From contig NZ_CP010427.1 of NCBI RefSeq assembly GCF_000815225.1, positions 1,302,001 to 1,366,000 of the forward strand: a DNA stretch of 64,000 nucleotides, in the 5' to 3' direction. Source of the stretch: Allofrancisella guangzhouensis (lineage in GTDB: Bacteria > Pseudomonadota > Gammaproteobacteria > Francisellales > Francisellaceae). Numbering within the stretch: position 1 is the first letter of the stretch; each line of letters begins with the position of its first letter. The position numbers and the translations under genes are program-made. Below are positions 51,812 to 61,966 of the stretch, in pieces. Below the pieces are notes generated by a model that did not search any database, was not told where the DNA came from, and saw nothing but the letters and a program-made list of their open reading frames with translations.

Positions 51812-53257
51812 CTATTTAGATGACCAAACAATATCAAGCTCTTTAGCTGCTTTAACATCATCTAGGCGGCGAGATGGTAAATTATATGGAGCTCCTTTTA
51901 GATATTCAGGATTTTCTTTAGCAATATTACAAATCTCTACCATTGCTTGGATAAATTTTTCCATACTATCGACATTTTCAGTTTCAGTAGGCTCTATCAG
52001 TAAGCATTCTGGCACCAATAATGGAAAATACACCGTAGGAGCATGTACACCTCTATCTATCAAACATTTAGCAAAATCTGTAGCTGTCACTCCATAATTT
52101 TGTAACTCAGGTTTCAAAGTTACAATAAACTCATGCGAGGCTCTTCTATCTGGGTAAGCTATTGTAAAACCCTCTTGCTTTAAACGTGCCATCATATAGT
52201 TAGCGTTTAAAGTTGCTATTTCAGACGCTTCTGTCAAACCATTACCACCTAAAACAGTAGAATAGATGTATGCTCTAATTAACACACCAATATTACCATT
52301 AAATGCAGACAACCTACCAATAGTATTTGGTAGATCTTTTTCTTCTAACCATACAAATTTATCATTTTTTTTACCAACTATTGGTATTGGCAAAAACTCT
52401 TTTAGCTTATCATTTACCGCTACAGGCCCAGAACCAGGACCACCTCCACCATGAGGGGTAGCAAAAGTTTTATGTAAATTCATATGTAAAACATCAAAAC
52501 CCATATCCCCAGGACGAGCTTTACCCATGATCGCATTTAAATTTGCACCATCATAATATAGTAATCCACCAACCTCATGGACCATTTTTGCGATAGTTGC
52601 GATATTTCTTTCAAATACTCCCACTGTAGATGGATTTGTTAGCATAATACCAGCTGTTTTTGGTCCTAGAACTTTTTCTAAAGCTTCAAGATCAATGTCA
52701 CCACACCTTTTAGTAGGAATTTCAATAACTTTTAGACCACAAACTTTTGCAGTAGCTGGATTTGTACCATGAGCAGCATCTGGCACGATGATTTCGTTTC
52801 TTTCAAAATCCCCACGCTTTTGATGATACGCCTTTATCATAGCGACACCTGCAAACTCACCTTGAGCGCCAGCCATAGGGGCCAGTGAAACACCAGTCAT
52901 ACCAGTTAGTTCTTTAATAACTTCTTCAAGGTCATACAAGCACTCTAAAGTTCCTTGTATGCTTTGACTGCTTGCATATGGGTGTCTTTCCAAAAAACCT
53001 GCTAAGCTAGCATACTTGTGTGCTGCACGAGGGTTGTACTTCATAGTACAAGATCCTAATGGATAAAAATTTGTATCAATGCAAAAGTTTCTACGCGATA
53101 ACTGCGTGTAGTGTCTAACAACATCTAACTCTGCTTGCTCTGGCAATATAGGTTTTTTAGAACGAAGCATATTTACTGGGATATTTGAAACGTCACCTTT
53201 TTTGCTAGGCATTACAGCTGATGAATTTACACCCCTAGTTTTTTCAAAAATAACCAT
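51812..53257 (-). CDS. gcvPB: Glycine dehydrogenase (decarboxylating) subunit 2
   Basis: GcvPA and GcvPB together make the P-protein, which decarboxylates glycine and loads aminomethyl onto GcvH. The 481 residues hold the PLP lysine in [19 protein letters not shown] near residue 262, plus [13 protein letters not shown]. The ribosome-binding AGGAGGT lies within the last codons of gcvPA; the stop and this start are three bases apart, coupling the two chains. Confidence 0.96.
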   Translation of the reverse strand: MVIFEKTRGVNSSAVMPSKKGDVSNIPVNMLRSKKPILPEQAELDVVRHYTQLSRRNFCIDTNFYPLGSCTMKYNPRAAHKYASLAGFLERHPYASSQSIQGTLECLYDLEEVIKELTGMTGVSLAPMAGAQGEFAGVAMIKAYHQKRGDFERNEIIVPDAAHGTNPATAKVCGLKVIEIPTKRCGDIDLEALEKVLGPKTAGIMLTNPSTVGVFERNIATIAKMVHEVGGLLYYDGANLNAIMGKARPGDMGFDVLHMNLHKTFATPHGGGGPGSGPVAVNDKLKEFLPIPIVGKKNDKFVWLEEKDLPNTIGRLSAFNGNIGVLIRAYIYSTVLGGNGLTEASEIATLNANYMMARLKQEGFTIAYPDRRASHEFIVTLKPELQNYGVTATDFAKCLIDRGVHAPTVYFPLLVPECLLIEPTETENVDSMEKFIQAMVEICNIAKENPEYLKGAPYNLPSRRLDDVKAAKELDIVWSSK

Positions 53258-53260
53258 TTT

Positions 53261-54628
53261 CTAACCTCCTAGTCTAGCTAAAACTCTCTTAGCTGCAGCT
53301 GTATAATTGACCATGTCTTCTTCCGTATGAATTTCAGTAGAACAAATCATAATAGAGTTTGCTAAATCGCTATGGTACTCTCCTAAGAAATAACCAGCAT
53401 CTATGCCTTCTTTTTCCATCTCTGTTACAAAAATTTCAGCATTAACAGGTAGGTCAATAACCACCTCATTAAAAAACGCTTTACTAAATCTAATTCCAAC
53501 ACCATCTATCTTAGATAGTTGATTAGCCAAATTTGTAGTATTTTCGTGTGATACACTAGCTACACGCTGTAAACCTTCAGCACCAAGTAGGCTCATATAA
53601 ATAGTTGCTGCTGTTACCATTAGACCCTGATTGGTACATATATTTGAAGTAGCTTTAGCACGACGGATATGTTGCTCTCTAGCTTGTAGAGTCAGACAAA
53701 AACCTTCCTTACCATCTAGATCAACAGTTCTACCAACTATACGTCCTGGCATTTGACGTACGTGATCCATTTTACAAGTCATAAAACCAAAATATGGGCC
53801 ACCAGAAGCTAAAGGCACTCCCATAGGTTGACCTTCACCACAAACAATATCAACGCCATTTTCACCCCAATCAGCAGGCGATTTCAAGATTGCTAAAGAC
53901 ATAGGATTAGTCACAGCAATAACTAAAGCACCCTGACTATGAGCCCAATTAGTTAAATTATCAACATCGGCAATTTGACCTAAAAAATTAGGGCTTTGAA
54001 TCACTACAGCAGCGTAGCTTTGATCTTGATGCTTTTCTAAACTATTTACATTAGTTTTTCCATGCCATGAATTAAGCCTAACTGTGTCTATCTCTATACC
54101 CTGATGCTTAGTAATAGTTTCTAAAACTCTTAGATATGTAGGGTGAAGAGCCTCTATGATTAATACTTTTTGCGATTTGGCTTTTTTATTAGAACGGATT
54201 GCCATAAGTACAGATTCAGCTAAAGCTGTTGCTCCATCATACATAGAAGCATTTGAAGCAGCCATACCTGTAAGCCCTGCCATCATAGTTTGGTACTCAT
54301 AAATAACCTGTAAACTACCTTGCGAAGCCTCTGCTTGATATGGTGTATAAGCTGTATAAAACTCTCCTCTACCAACTATATCCCAAATAGCTGATGGGAT
54401 ATAATGGCTATACGCTCCTGCTCCGATAAAGTTAGTATTTTGATGGTTTTTACCTGCTCTTCTTTTCGCAAGGTTAGCTAGCTGAATTTCATTTATCCCA
54501 TCTTCAATTTTTAAAGATTTAGCTCTTAGCTGCAATGGAATTTCGTTAAATAAATCCTCTATTGAAGAAACTCCAATAGTGTTGAGCATTTTTTTGATCT
54601 GCTCTGGTTTGTGTGGAATAAAAGACAT
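53261..54628 (-). CDS. gcvPA: Glycine dehydrogenase (decarboxylating) subunit 1
   Basis: This is the N-terminal half-chain of split P-protein. The 455 residues start [20 protein letters not shown] and include [34 protein letters not shown]-type sequence and [34 protein letters not shown], typical of GcvPA. AGGAGGG stands 6 bases before the ATG. A 185-base gap with an inverted repeat pair separates it from gcvH, so it may be only partly cotranscribed with it. Confidence 0.95.
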   Translation of the reverse strand: MSFIPHKPEQIKKMLNTIGVSSIEDLFNEIPLQLRAKSLKIEDGINEIQLANLAKRRAGKNHQNTNFIGAGAYSHYIPSAIWDIVGRGEFYTAYTPYQAEASQGSLQVIYEYQTMMAGLTGMAASNASMYDGATALAESVLMAIRSNKKAKSQKVLIIEALHPTYLRVLETITKHQGIEIDTVRLNSWHGKTNVNSLEKHQDQSYAAVVIQSPNFLGQIADVDNLTNWAHSQGALVIAVTNPMSLAILKSPADWGENGVDIVCGEGQPMGVPLASGGPYFGFMTCKMDHVRQMPGRIVGRTVDLDGKEGFCLTLQAREQHIRRAKATSNICTNQGLMVTAATIYMSLLGAEGLQRVASVSHENTTNLANQLSKIDGVGIRFSKAFFNEVVIDLPVNAEIFVTEMEKEGIDAGYFLGEYHSDLANSIMICSTEIHTEEDMVNYTAAAKRVLARLGG

Positions 54629-54696
54629 ATACCCTCCTATGTCTTTGTATAAACTTTACAAAAAATTAAAGATTTATAGTTAACTAAAAAAGTTTT

Positions 54697-54773
54697 GTCA
54701 TGCTATGACTTGATCGTAGCATCCATTTTTTGACTCCTTAACTATGGATCCTATGGTCAAGCCATAGGATGAC
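54697..54773. repeat. Two inverted copies of a 28-base palindromic repeat
   Basis: Copy 1 spans 54697-54724, and copy 2 (54746-54773) is its near-exact reverse complement, differing at about six positions. Each copy is itself a small hairpin; in copy 2, ATCCTATGG pairs with CCATAGGAT around TCAAG. Together they form a possible large stem between gcvH and gcvPA. The form TCATCCTATGGCTTGACC resembles dispersed repeats seen in several intracellular bacteria, from memory. It may act as an internal terminator or RNA stabiliser in the operon. Confidence 0.75.
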
Positions 54774-54813
54774 TTTAGTGTGTATATCAAATTTAATATT
54801 TACTTTATGAAAA

Positions 54814-55197
54814 TTAGTCTTCCATATTTTTTGCATAGTCTTCAGCACTTAATAAATCAGCTAACTGAGACTCATCTGAAATTTTTAGTTTAAATAACCA
54901 ACCATCTGTATATGGTGCATTATTTACTTGAGCGGGGTTATCAACTAAAGCCTCATTTACTTCTATAACTTCACCATCCACAGGTGCATATACATCTGAA
55001 GCTGCTTTTACTGACTCAACTACACATGTATCTTCGCCAGCAGAGAACTCTTCACTAACTTCAGGTAACTCCACATATACCAAGTCACCCAATAAAGATT
55101 GTGCATGCTCTGTGATGCCTACAGTTATCTCATCACCATCTACTTTTATCCATTCATGAGTTTTTGTATATTTTAAGTTATTAGGGATATTTGACAT
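54814..55197 (-). CDS. gcvH: Glycine cleavage system H protein
   Basis: The lipoyl carrier of the glycine cleavage system. The 127-residue protein begins [16 protein letters not shown], with the lipoyl lysine in [14 protein letters not shown] near residue 64. I use the ATG at 55197 because GGAGG lies 8 bases upstream; an in-frame ATG eight codons further back (55221) has no such site and gives an odd extension. It follows gcvT by 41 bases. Confidence 0.96.
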   Translation of the reverse strand: MSNIPNNLKYTKTHEWIKVDGDEITVGITEHAQSLLGDLVYVELPEVSEEFSAGEDTCVVESVKAASDVYAPVDGEVIEVNEALVDNPAQVNNAPYTDGWLFKLKISDESQLADLLSAEDYAKNMED

Positions 55198-55238
55198 TTT
55201 ATAGCCTCCGTATTTATACACTAAATTAAATTTTAAAA

Positions 55239-56315
55239 TTATATTAAAGATTTTCCATTTTTAACAAACTTAGGTTTTACAACTTCAACCTCTAATAGTT
55301 TACCTCTTATATTAACCTTTGGATTATTACCTTCTTTAGGGATATACGCCAAAGCAATAGCAACTTTTAAAGTTGGTGAAAAACTACCACTTGTTATATA
55401 ACCAGTTTCACCATTACCAAACACTATTTCTTGAGCTGCTCTAAGAACACCTTTTGATTTTAATACTATACCAACCCATCTAGTATCTACACCTTTAACT
55501 TTTGCAGCCAAAAGAGCTTTTTTTCCTATAAAATCTCGTGACTCATCAGATAAATCAACACTCCAACCCAAACCTCTTTCTAGTGGAGTTGTGTTTATAT
55601 CCATATCTGAACCATATAAATGCATACCAGCCTCTAGCCTTAAAGTGTCTCTAGCACCTAAACCAGCTGGAGCTGCTCCTAATTTAATTAATTTATTCCA
55701 AAACTCTACAGCATTTTCAGCTGGTAAAATGATTTCAAAACCATCTTCACCTGTATAACCTGTACGAGCAAACATCCATTTGTCAAAAACGCTAAATGTA
55801 AATGGCTTTAGCTTTAATACTTTATTAATAATCTCAATTGGCAAAGTTTGTTTTATAACTTCAACTGCTTTTGGTCCCTGGACAGCTACTATTGCTAAAT
55901 CTTGTTGTGGAATTATCTTAACATCAAAATTTGTAGCATTTTTTATAAACCATGCTACGTCTGACTCTCTGTTTCCTGCATTTACAACTATCCTAAAATG
56001 TTCTGAACTTATCTTATAGGTGATCAAATCATCTACTATCCCAGCTTTATGATCCAGCATACAGCCATATTGAGCTTGATTAGATTCTAATTTAGCGACA
56101 TCGTTTGCAAGTAAATTACGTAAGAAATTTTCTGCATCCTTTCCTTTTATGTCTATAGCAAGCATATGAGAAACATCAAATAACCCACAATTTTCACGAA
56201 CGTTATTGTGCTCTTGAATTTGTGAACCATAATTAATAGGCATTGACCAGCCTGAAAAATCTACCATTTTTGCATTTGCAGCAAGGTGACATTCATACAA
56301 GGGAGTCTTAAGCAT
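55239..56315 (-). CDS. gcvT: Aminomethyltransferase (T protein) of glycine cleavage system
   Basis: It moves the methylene group from the aminomethyl-lipoyl arm of GcvH to tetrahydrofolate and releases ammonia. The 358 residues show [20 protein letters not shown] near the start, [10 protein letters not shown], the YTGEDGFEI folate-site motif and a C-terminal PxF domain. It is the first gene of gcvT-gcvH-gcvPA-gcvPB. The 86 bases upstream are too short and unlike a glycine riboswitch. Confidence 0.96.
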   Translation of the reverse strand: MLKTPLYECHLAANAKMVDFSGWSMPINYGSQIQEHNNVRENCGLFDVSHMLAIDIKGKDAENFLRNLLANDVAKLESNQAQYGCMLDHKAGIVDDLITYKISSEHFRIVVNAGNRESDVAWFIKNATNFDVKIIPQQDLAIVAVQGPKAVEVIKQTLPIEIINKVLKLKPFTFSVFDKWMFARTGYTGEDGFEIILPAENAVEFWNKLIKLGAAPAGLGARDTLRLEAGMHLYGSDMDINTTPLERGLGWSVDLSDESRDFIGKKALLAAKVKGVDTRWVGIVLKSKGVLRAAQEIVFGNGETGYITSGSFSPTLKVAIALAYIPKEGNNPKVNIRGKLLEVEVVKPKFVKNGKSLI

Positions 56316-56401
56316 AAAATAACCAAAGATTTTTTATTTGATAGCAACAATATACATTTTTTTTAAAATTTTTATAAGGGTCTAAACCAAAAAAGTTTTT
56401 A

Positions 56402-58537
56402 CTATTCATTAATTACTTTTATATAAAGCTTACCATCTTTAGACCTTTCTGGACCGTGTATATCTGTGTCAAATCCAGGCAGCATAGATCCTATCTTTTC
56501 CAACATTAATAAAAAATCTAAAATTACCTTTGAATCAGCTGTAATTTTCTCACCAGGAAAGATCACCGGTATTCCTGGTGGGTACGGCAATATCATAACA
56601 GCAGAAACTTGACCATATAATTCTGCTAATGGAACCTTTTTAACCTTACCTTTAAGTAACTTCTGGAACGCTCTATGTGGATTTATCTGCTGTTCAGGAA
56701 GCGTATTAAAAGCATGATACATAAGAGTGGGTAGATTTGCTTCGTATATATAGTTATGTAATTGCTCACTAATTTCTTTTATTCTCTTATCCTCATAAAA
56801 CTTTGGATCTTCTGCATACAAAGCTGGCAACATCTTTTCTACTAAAGCATTTTCGTCATACATCTGCTTAAACTTATTTAATACAGATATAAGTCTTACT
56901 GATTTTGCTTTTGTTGTCCCCAAACCAAATATAAATAGTAAAGAGTATGGCCCTGCCTTTTCAACTACAATATCATGTTCATCTAAAAACTTAGCAACGA
57001 CATCTGCTGGTATTCCCCAATCTTGTACCTCGTTATCTTTTATCCCTGGAGTTAATATAGTTATTTTTAGAGGGTCAAGTGATAGAAAATCACCTTCTAT
57101 ATCTTTAAACCCATGCCAACCATCCGTATTCCGTAATGCCCAAGTTTCTTTGCTTGAAATATCGTCCGGTTGCCAAACATCAAAAAACCATCCTTGAGCT
57201 TCAAATTTTAGTTTGACTAATTCTTTTCTAAAATCTATTGCTAAATTAATAGTTTTATCTATTAAATTATATCCTTGTTCACCGTCCATCATAGCAGCAG
57301 CTATTTCAGTACTTGCAACTATTGGATAAAACGGCGAAGTTGATGTATGCATCATAAAAGCTTCATTAAGTACTTCTTCGTTATAATCACCTTTTATATG
57401 TAACATTGAAGACTGACTGAATGCTGCTAGAAGCTTATGAGTTGATTGAGTCTCAAAAATAACACACTCAGGTTTAGGATCAACTTGCATTGCTGATTTA
57501 TGCTTATAAATAGGATGAAATATAGCATATGGTATCCATGCACTATCAAAATGTAATTTTTTGACATCTAATTCATTATGGATTGTATCTGTATTGTATA
57601 AGATACCATCATAGGTTGAGTTTGTTATAACCGCATATTCTGGCCATTTATCTGCAACTTTACTTTCCTGTATTTTTTTCTGTATAGCCTTTTTTTTAAA
57701 CTCTTCTTGTGGGATACCTCCTATAATTCCATAAGCATTTCTAGTTGGCTTTAAATATACTGGATTAACATCAACCATCATCATCAAGTGTGTTACTGAT
57801 TTGTGACAGTTTCTATCAACCAAAATAGTATCACCATCTGCGACGCTGTACATGCCAACTATTTTATTTGCTGTTGAAGTACCATTTGTAACTATCAAAG
57901 ATCTATCAGATTTGAAAACTTTTGATATATACTCTTCAGCGTCTTTATGAGCATCAGAGTGATCAAGTAAACTCCCAAGTTCTTTTACGGAAATTGAAAG
58001 GTCTGTTTTAAACACATTTTCCCCAAAAAAATCATAAAATAATGCGCCTACTGCTGATCTTTGAAAACCATAGCCTCCTTGGTGTCCTGGAGTGCAAAAT
58101 GAAGAGTTAAAAGACTTAGAATACTCAAACAACTCATACGTAAAAGGTGGTAAAATATCATTAAAATAATTAATTATAGTTTTATTAATAAAATCAGCAT
58201 CTTCACCAGCTAAAGCATCGTACTGTAAAAAGTTAATATTTAAATTAAAATCTTTTAGATTGAGTTTGATACTGTGGTTATAATCAGAAACTACAAATAT
58301 AGGTAATTTTGTATTTAAGTGCGCTATATCATGGAAAGCATCTATATTAAAACTAGCCCTATCTAAAACTATACAACATATCCTTGAATTTTCCTCCAAA
58401 ATTTCGACAACTTCATCCATATCATCGCCAACTAGAGTATAGTATTTATATGCCTCCAGATCTTTTTTTATTTTTAAAAGGAAATTTTCTTTATATGATT
58501 TTAGATTGTTTTTATAGACAAAGACTATTGTTTTCAT
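56402..58537 (-). CDS. Inducible-type lysine decarboxylase
   Basis: It decarboxylates lysine to cadaverine, consuming a proton, a common acid-resistance step. The 711 residues match the LdcI/LdcC family by length and order: N-terminal wing domain (1-130), PLP domain with FCTPGHQGGYGFQRS, ITNGTSTANK and the PLP lysine in QSTHKLLAAFSQSSM near residue 370, then a C-terminal domain with PYPPGIPVIFPGE. The wing domain is weaker in similarity than the rest. No lysine/cadaverine antiporter (cadB) is adjacent. It precedes gcvT by 86 bases on the same strand. Confidence 0.9.
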   Translation of the reverse strand: MKTIVFVYKNNLKSYKENFLLKIKKDLEAYKYYTLVGDDMDEVVEILEENSRICCIVLDRASFNIDAFHDIAHLNTKLPIFVVSDYNHSIKLNLKDFNLNINFLQYDALAGEDADFINKTIINYFNDILPPFTYELFEYSKSFNSSFCTPGHQGGYGFQRSAVGALFYDFFGENVFKTDLSISVKELGSLLDHSDAHKDAEEYISKVFKSDRSLIVTNGTSTANKIVGMYSVADGDTILVDRNCHKSVTHLMMMVDVNPVYLKPTRNAYGIIGGIPQEEFKKKAIQKKIQESKVADKWPEYAVITNSTYDGILYNTDTIHNELDVKKLHFDSAWIPYAIFHPIYKHKSAMQVDPKPECVIFETQSTHKLLAAFSQSSMLHIKGDYNEEVLNEAFMMHTSTSPFYPIVASTEIAAAMMDGEQGYNLIDKTINLAIDFRKELVKLKFEAQGWFFDVWQPDDISSKETWALRNTDGWHGFKDIEGDFLSLDPLKITILTPGIKDNEVQDWGIPADVVAKFLDEHDIVVEKAGPYSLLFIFGLGTTKAKSVRLISVLNKFKQMYDENALVEKMLPALYAEDPKFYEDKRIKEISEQLHNYIYEANLPTLMYHAFNTLPEQQINPHRAFQKLLKGKVKKVPLAELYGQVSAVMILPYPPGIPVIFPGEKITADSKVILDFLLMLEKIGSMLPGFDTDIHGPERSKDGKLYIKVINE

Positions 58538-58805
58538 TTTTTAACCTTAAATACAAATTTTAAATAGTTTTATAAATATGCACTATATCAAAAAACTACT
58601 AACAATAAAGGATTATTAGCTATATTGATTTAAAATATGAAAACCTTAAAATTTTTGTATCTAACAGCTTGGTACTTAACCAGTATAGTCAGTATACCTA
58701 TCGCATAACATCACAATACATATGACGCTATTCTGTTGGTGCTTCTGAGAGAATTTTAGTTATTACTTTCTCTATAGGTTTATGCTGCTCTTACTACTTA
58801 TATAG
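58538..58805. other. 268-base gap between lysine decarboxylase and secreted protein gene
   Basis: AT-rich at its left end (promoter of the decarboxylase), then more balanced. A minus-strand frame reads as coding-like sequence (ITKILSEAPTE, then HMYCDVMR) interrupted by three stops, and a plus-strand start (MKTLKFLYLTAWYL) stops after 23 codons. Either may be a relic of a lost gene; neither is supportable as a gene. Confidence 0.35.
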
Positions 58806-59229
58806 TTACTCAACTTTCTTTAGAATTATATCTCCACCAGTCGTTTGATGAGCTGGAACATCAACTGAAATAAATCCTCCATTATCTTTTTCATATTTAT
58901 AAACTACTAGACTATCAGTATTATTAGTTACTAGTATATTTCCAGATAAAGATCTATTAACTGAAATATCAGCATTTATATTACTACTAGAGTTTAGAAG
59001 TTTACTATTATCTTTTTCTGTAACTTCAAATTCTCTAAAGAATTTATTTTTTCCATTTACCTCACTTATAGCAACAATGATTTTTTGATTATTATTACCA
59101 TCTATCTTTACTTCATTTTTATTATTTTGAAATTCAGTGATGTTAATAGTGTTCTTATTTACATCATTAGCCAATAAAAAACCAAATGAGCTCAATATCA
59201 TTGTAGATATTACTAAAATATTTTTTCAT
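58806..59229 (-). CDS. Small secreted protein, start region out of frame at a poly-A tract
   Basis: The mature part (about 118 residues, no known domain) is a beta-rich, Asn- and Lys-rich exported protein containing NILVTNNTDSLVVY and DVPAHQTTGGDI. The long frame opens at an ATG at 59201, but that start (MILSSFGFLLAND) lacks a basic n-region and a ribosome site. An ATG at 59229, 9 bases after AGAGGT, is followed by six A's and runs out of frame; one A fewer would give MKNILVISTMILSS..., a complete signal peptide fused to the long frame. So the gene is either slipped off by one base, phase-variable, recoded, or the sequence has a one-base error. Confidence 0.6.
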
Positions 59230-59581
59230 ATTTTTATTACCTCTCTTACTTTATTACTCTAAACTAACAAATATTTGGAAGTTTAAAAACTTTTTCAAAA
59301 TTTATGTTATTCACAATATACAATTCCCACCAATCTCTTCAAGGAAATAATGCTAATTTTAACTATATTAACTAATGCTTTCCACTACCATGCAATAAAA
59401 TAACATATAGTTTATTTTTTATTTTCAATAAATTTATAGTAACTTTATATGATTAATTTCATATACATAATAGTAAAAATAAACATACATTATCAGGTAT
59501 ACTTTTTGAAAAAGTTTAAGGAAAATTAGACTCTAAATTTAGAAAATGCTTTAATCCGCAGATAGCAGATACAGTTAGAAA
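59230..59581. other. 352-base spacer before lolD
   Basis: No gene is supported. The right end of the secreted gene's transcript starts here: its ribosome site is at 59239-59244. A small self-complementary ACTTTTTGAAAAAGT lies near 59500 and could terminate the lolF-lolD transcript. The rest is AT-rich. Confidence 0.45.
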
Positions 59582-60268
59582 CTACTGCAATATCAGTTGC
59601 CCATCCACTAACCTATAAACTTTATCCATACGACTAGCAAGTTGCTCATCATGAGTCACCACTACAAAACTAGTTCCAAAATCTTGGCTTAACTGTTGAA
59701 TTAATTGAAATATACTTTCTGAACGCTGGCTATCTAAGTTCCCTGTAGGCTCATCTGCAAGTATACAGCTTGGATTAGTAACTAGTGCTCTAGCAATAGC
59801 TACTCTTTGACGCTCCCCACCTGAAAGCTCAGCTGGCTTATGCTCAAACCTTTCTATTAGACCAACTTTAATTAAAATTTCTTGGGCTAATTTGATAGCT
59901 TCTTTTTTAGTATATTTTTTTGTAATTGCCAAAGGAATCATAACATTCTCTATAGCTGTAAACTCTGGTAATAAGTGATGCAGTTGGTAAATAAAGCCTA
60001 AATATTTGTTACGCATTAAAGCTCGTTTATTAACAGACTGATTGTCGAATCTTTCCCCCAATAAATAAACTTCTCCAGATGTACATTTATCTAGTCCTCC
60101 TAGAATATTTAACAAAGTGGTTTTACCAGATCCAGATAATCCTAGTATAGCTATTTTCTCACCTTTCTGGATGTCTAAATTAATATCTTTTAGAATATCT
60201 ATACTACTTTTAAATTCAGTATATTTCTTAGAAACATTTTTACAGCTTAACACAATTTCTTTATTCAT
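59582..60268 (-). CDS. lolD: Lipoprotein-releasing ABC transporter ATP-binding protein LolD
   Basis: LolD powers extraction of outer-membrane lipoproteins from the inner membrane. The 228 residues carry Walker A GLSGSGKTT near residue 43, signature LSGGERQRVAIARA and Walker B CILADEPTG. Its start overlaps the end of the permease gene by eight bases (ATGAATAA), so the two are made together. Confidence 0.96.
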   Translation of the reverse strand: MNKEIVLSCKNVSKKYTEFKSSIDILKDINLDIQKGEKIAILGLSGSGKTTLLNILGGLDKCTSGEVYLLGERFDNQSVNKRALMRNKYLGFIYQLHHLLPEFTAIENVMIPLAITKKYTKKEAIKLAQEILIKVGLIERFEHKPAELSGGERQRVAIARALVTNPSCILADEPTGNLDSQRSESIFQLIQQLSQDFGTSFVVVTHDEQLASRMDKVYRLVDGQLILQ

Positions 60269-61523
60269 ATCTAAGCGCCTCCACAGGCTGTACTCTTGAA
60301 GCGCTCCACGCTGGATACAACGTAGCTATAAAACTTAAAAACATTGAGACTATGGTCACTTTTATAACATCTTCCAACATAAGTTTAGATGGAATATAAT
60401 CAATCAAATAAACATTGGCACTAATCAGCTGTTTTCCTGTAACATGCTGAATAAAATTAACAATCTCTGTAGCGTAACTAGAGAGTAAAATCCCCAATAA
60501 CACTCCTAGAATAGTACCTATTAAACCTATAATAAAACCTTGGTAAATAAATACAGTAATAATTTGGCGTGATGACATACCCATAGTTCTTAATATAGCT
60601 ATATCACTACGCTTATCTGTAACCACCATTACTAAAGAAGACAGAAGATTAAATATAGCAACTGTAATAATTAAAAGTAAAATAAAAAACATCATTGTTT
60701 TTTCCATCTTTAAAGCGTCAAAAAATGACTTATTTTCATCAGTCCAATCCCTAGTAAAATAATAAGACTCTATAGCCCCATCATTAAGTTTATTTTTTAT
60801 CTGAGGAGCATCATAAACATTGTTTACTCCAAGTTGAAGAGCTGAAACATTCTCACCTAACTGAAACACCTTTTGAGCATTTTTAATATTTATAAATGCG
60901 TAATAAGCATCATACTGGTAACTAACAGAGAAAACTCCTGAAACTGTAAATTGTTTAATTCTAGGTATCATACCTGCTGGAGTCAAATTAACTTTTGGTA
61001 CAATAAGTGTTACTTTATCACCTATTGTTACTCCCAAGCTATCAGCCAAAGCACTTCCTAAAACTATATTATACCCTTTACCATCGTCCAGTGCCGTCAA
61101 AGAGCCATCTATAATATGCTCTGCTATAGGTAAAACTTTAGTTTGATATTTAGGCTCTATACCTTGTATCTGCACGAAAGCTGTCGTGCTACCACCACGA
61201 TCTGCGCTTAATAACCCTTGTGAATCTATAACTGGGGCTGCTGCTTGTACTTTAGGTATCTTAGATTCTATTTGCTTTGCGACACCTTGCCAATTTTCTA
61301 ACTTTCCGCCTAGCTCATAAACTTTTAATGGTGGAACCATCATTAAGATACGATTTTTAATCTGCTCATCAAAACCATTCATCACAGACATAACTGTAAT
61401 AAGTACGGCCACACCTAATGATATCCCTAAAAATGAGATCGCTGAGATAATAGATATAAACCTATTACGCTTTTTCGCTCGAATATATCTTAAACCAATA
61501 AATAAAGGAAGGCTTCTAAACAT
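60261..61523 (-). CDS. lolF: Lipoprotein-releasing permease, LolC/LolE/LolF-type
   Basis: The 420-residue protein has four membrane helices, one near residue 24-45 and three after 270, around a large periplasmic domain, the FtsX/MacB permease plan. Only one such permease gene is next to lolD, where E. coli has lolC and lolE. In Francisella a single LolF-type permease, thought to act as a homodimer, has been reported, and this gene fits that. Symbol assigned on that basis; LolC would be the conservative label. Confidence 0.85.
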   Translation of the reverse strand: MFRSLPLFIGLRYIRAKKRNRFISIISAISFLGISLGVAVLITVMSVMNGFDEQIKNRILMMVPPLKVYELGGKLENWQGVAKQIESKIPKVQAAAPVIDSQGLLSADRGGSTTAFVQIQGIEPKYQTKVLPIAEHIIDGSLTALDDGKGYNIVLGSALADSLGVTIGDKVTLIVPKVNLTPAGMIPRIKQFTVSGVFSVSYQYDAYYAFINIKNAQKVFQLGENVSALQLGVNNVYDAPQIKNKLNDGAIESYYFTRDWTDENKSFFDALKMEKTMMFFILLLIITVAIFNLLSSLVMVVTDKRSDIAILRTMGMSSRQIITVFIYQGFIIGLIGTILGVLLGILLSSYATEIVNFIQHVTGKQLISANVYLIDYIPSKLMLEDVIKVTIVSMFLSFIATLYPAWSASRVQPVEALRYE

Positions 61524-61645
61524 TTATTTTTTTATAAACACAAAACTAAATGTATAGGATAGCATAATAAGAGTTGAAAAACATTTTAAAATCCAGCAAT
61601 AGCCATGAATAGACTATTATGAAATGATATCAAATTTGAAAAAGT

Positions 61646-61760
61646 CCTGACGATTACCTACTTTCACCTGGGCAAATGCCAGACTATCATCGGCGTTAGT
61701 CCATTTCACTTCTGAGTTCGAAATGGGATCAGGTGGTTCCAGACTGCTATTATCGTCAGT
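61646..61760 (-). rRNA. 5S ribosomal RNA, not linked to 23S
   Basis: The minus strand gives CTGACGATAATAGCAG at the 5' end and AGGTAATCGTCAG at the 3' end, forming helix I. Between them are CCACCTGATCCCATTTCGAA and CTCAGAAGTGAAAT, classic 5S loop sequences. It is 115 nucleotides. Upstream on its own strand is a glycosyltransferase gene, not a 23S gene, so this is a solitary copy. A promoter-like sequence ends right at its 5' end. Confidence 0.92.
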
Positions 61761-61767
61761 GGATACT

Positions 61768-61795
61768 ATAATACCCTTATTTAAGTAGAAGTCAA
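61768..61795 (-). promoter_or_regulatory. Promoter-like sequence for the solitary 5S gene
   Basis: On the minus strand TTGACT (61795-61790) is followed after 16 bases by TATTAT (61773-61768), and the 5S 5' end falls seven bases beyond the -10 box. The match to a sigma-70 promoter and the spacing to the RNA start are good. This suggests independent transcription of the 5S gene. Confidence 0.6.
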
Positions 61796-61966
61796 ATTAA
61801 TTTGTTAGATTTTCTTTTTAATATCAATTTCTATCTATAGCTTTACACTCTCTTCATTTTATACCAGAAATTTTCAATTATTTAGCTTCTAACGAGGTAC
61901 GTTTCTGAATCAGCATAAACGTTGAGACTACAATCTAGCAATAGTAATAGATTAACTCTATAAAAT

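Noticed and set aside
56316-56401. Glycine riboswitch upstream of gcvT
   Set aside because: The space is only 86 bases, AT-rich, and lacks the aptamer core.
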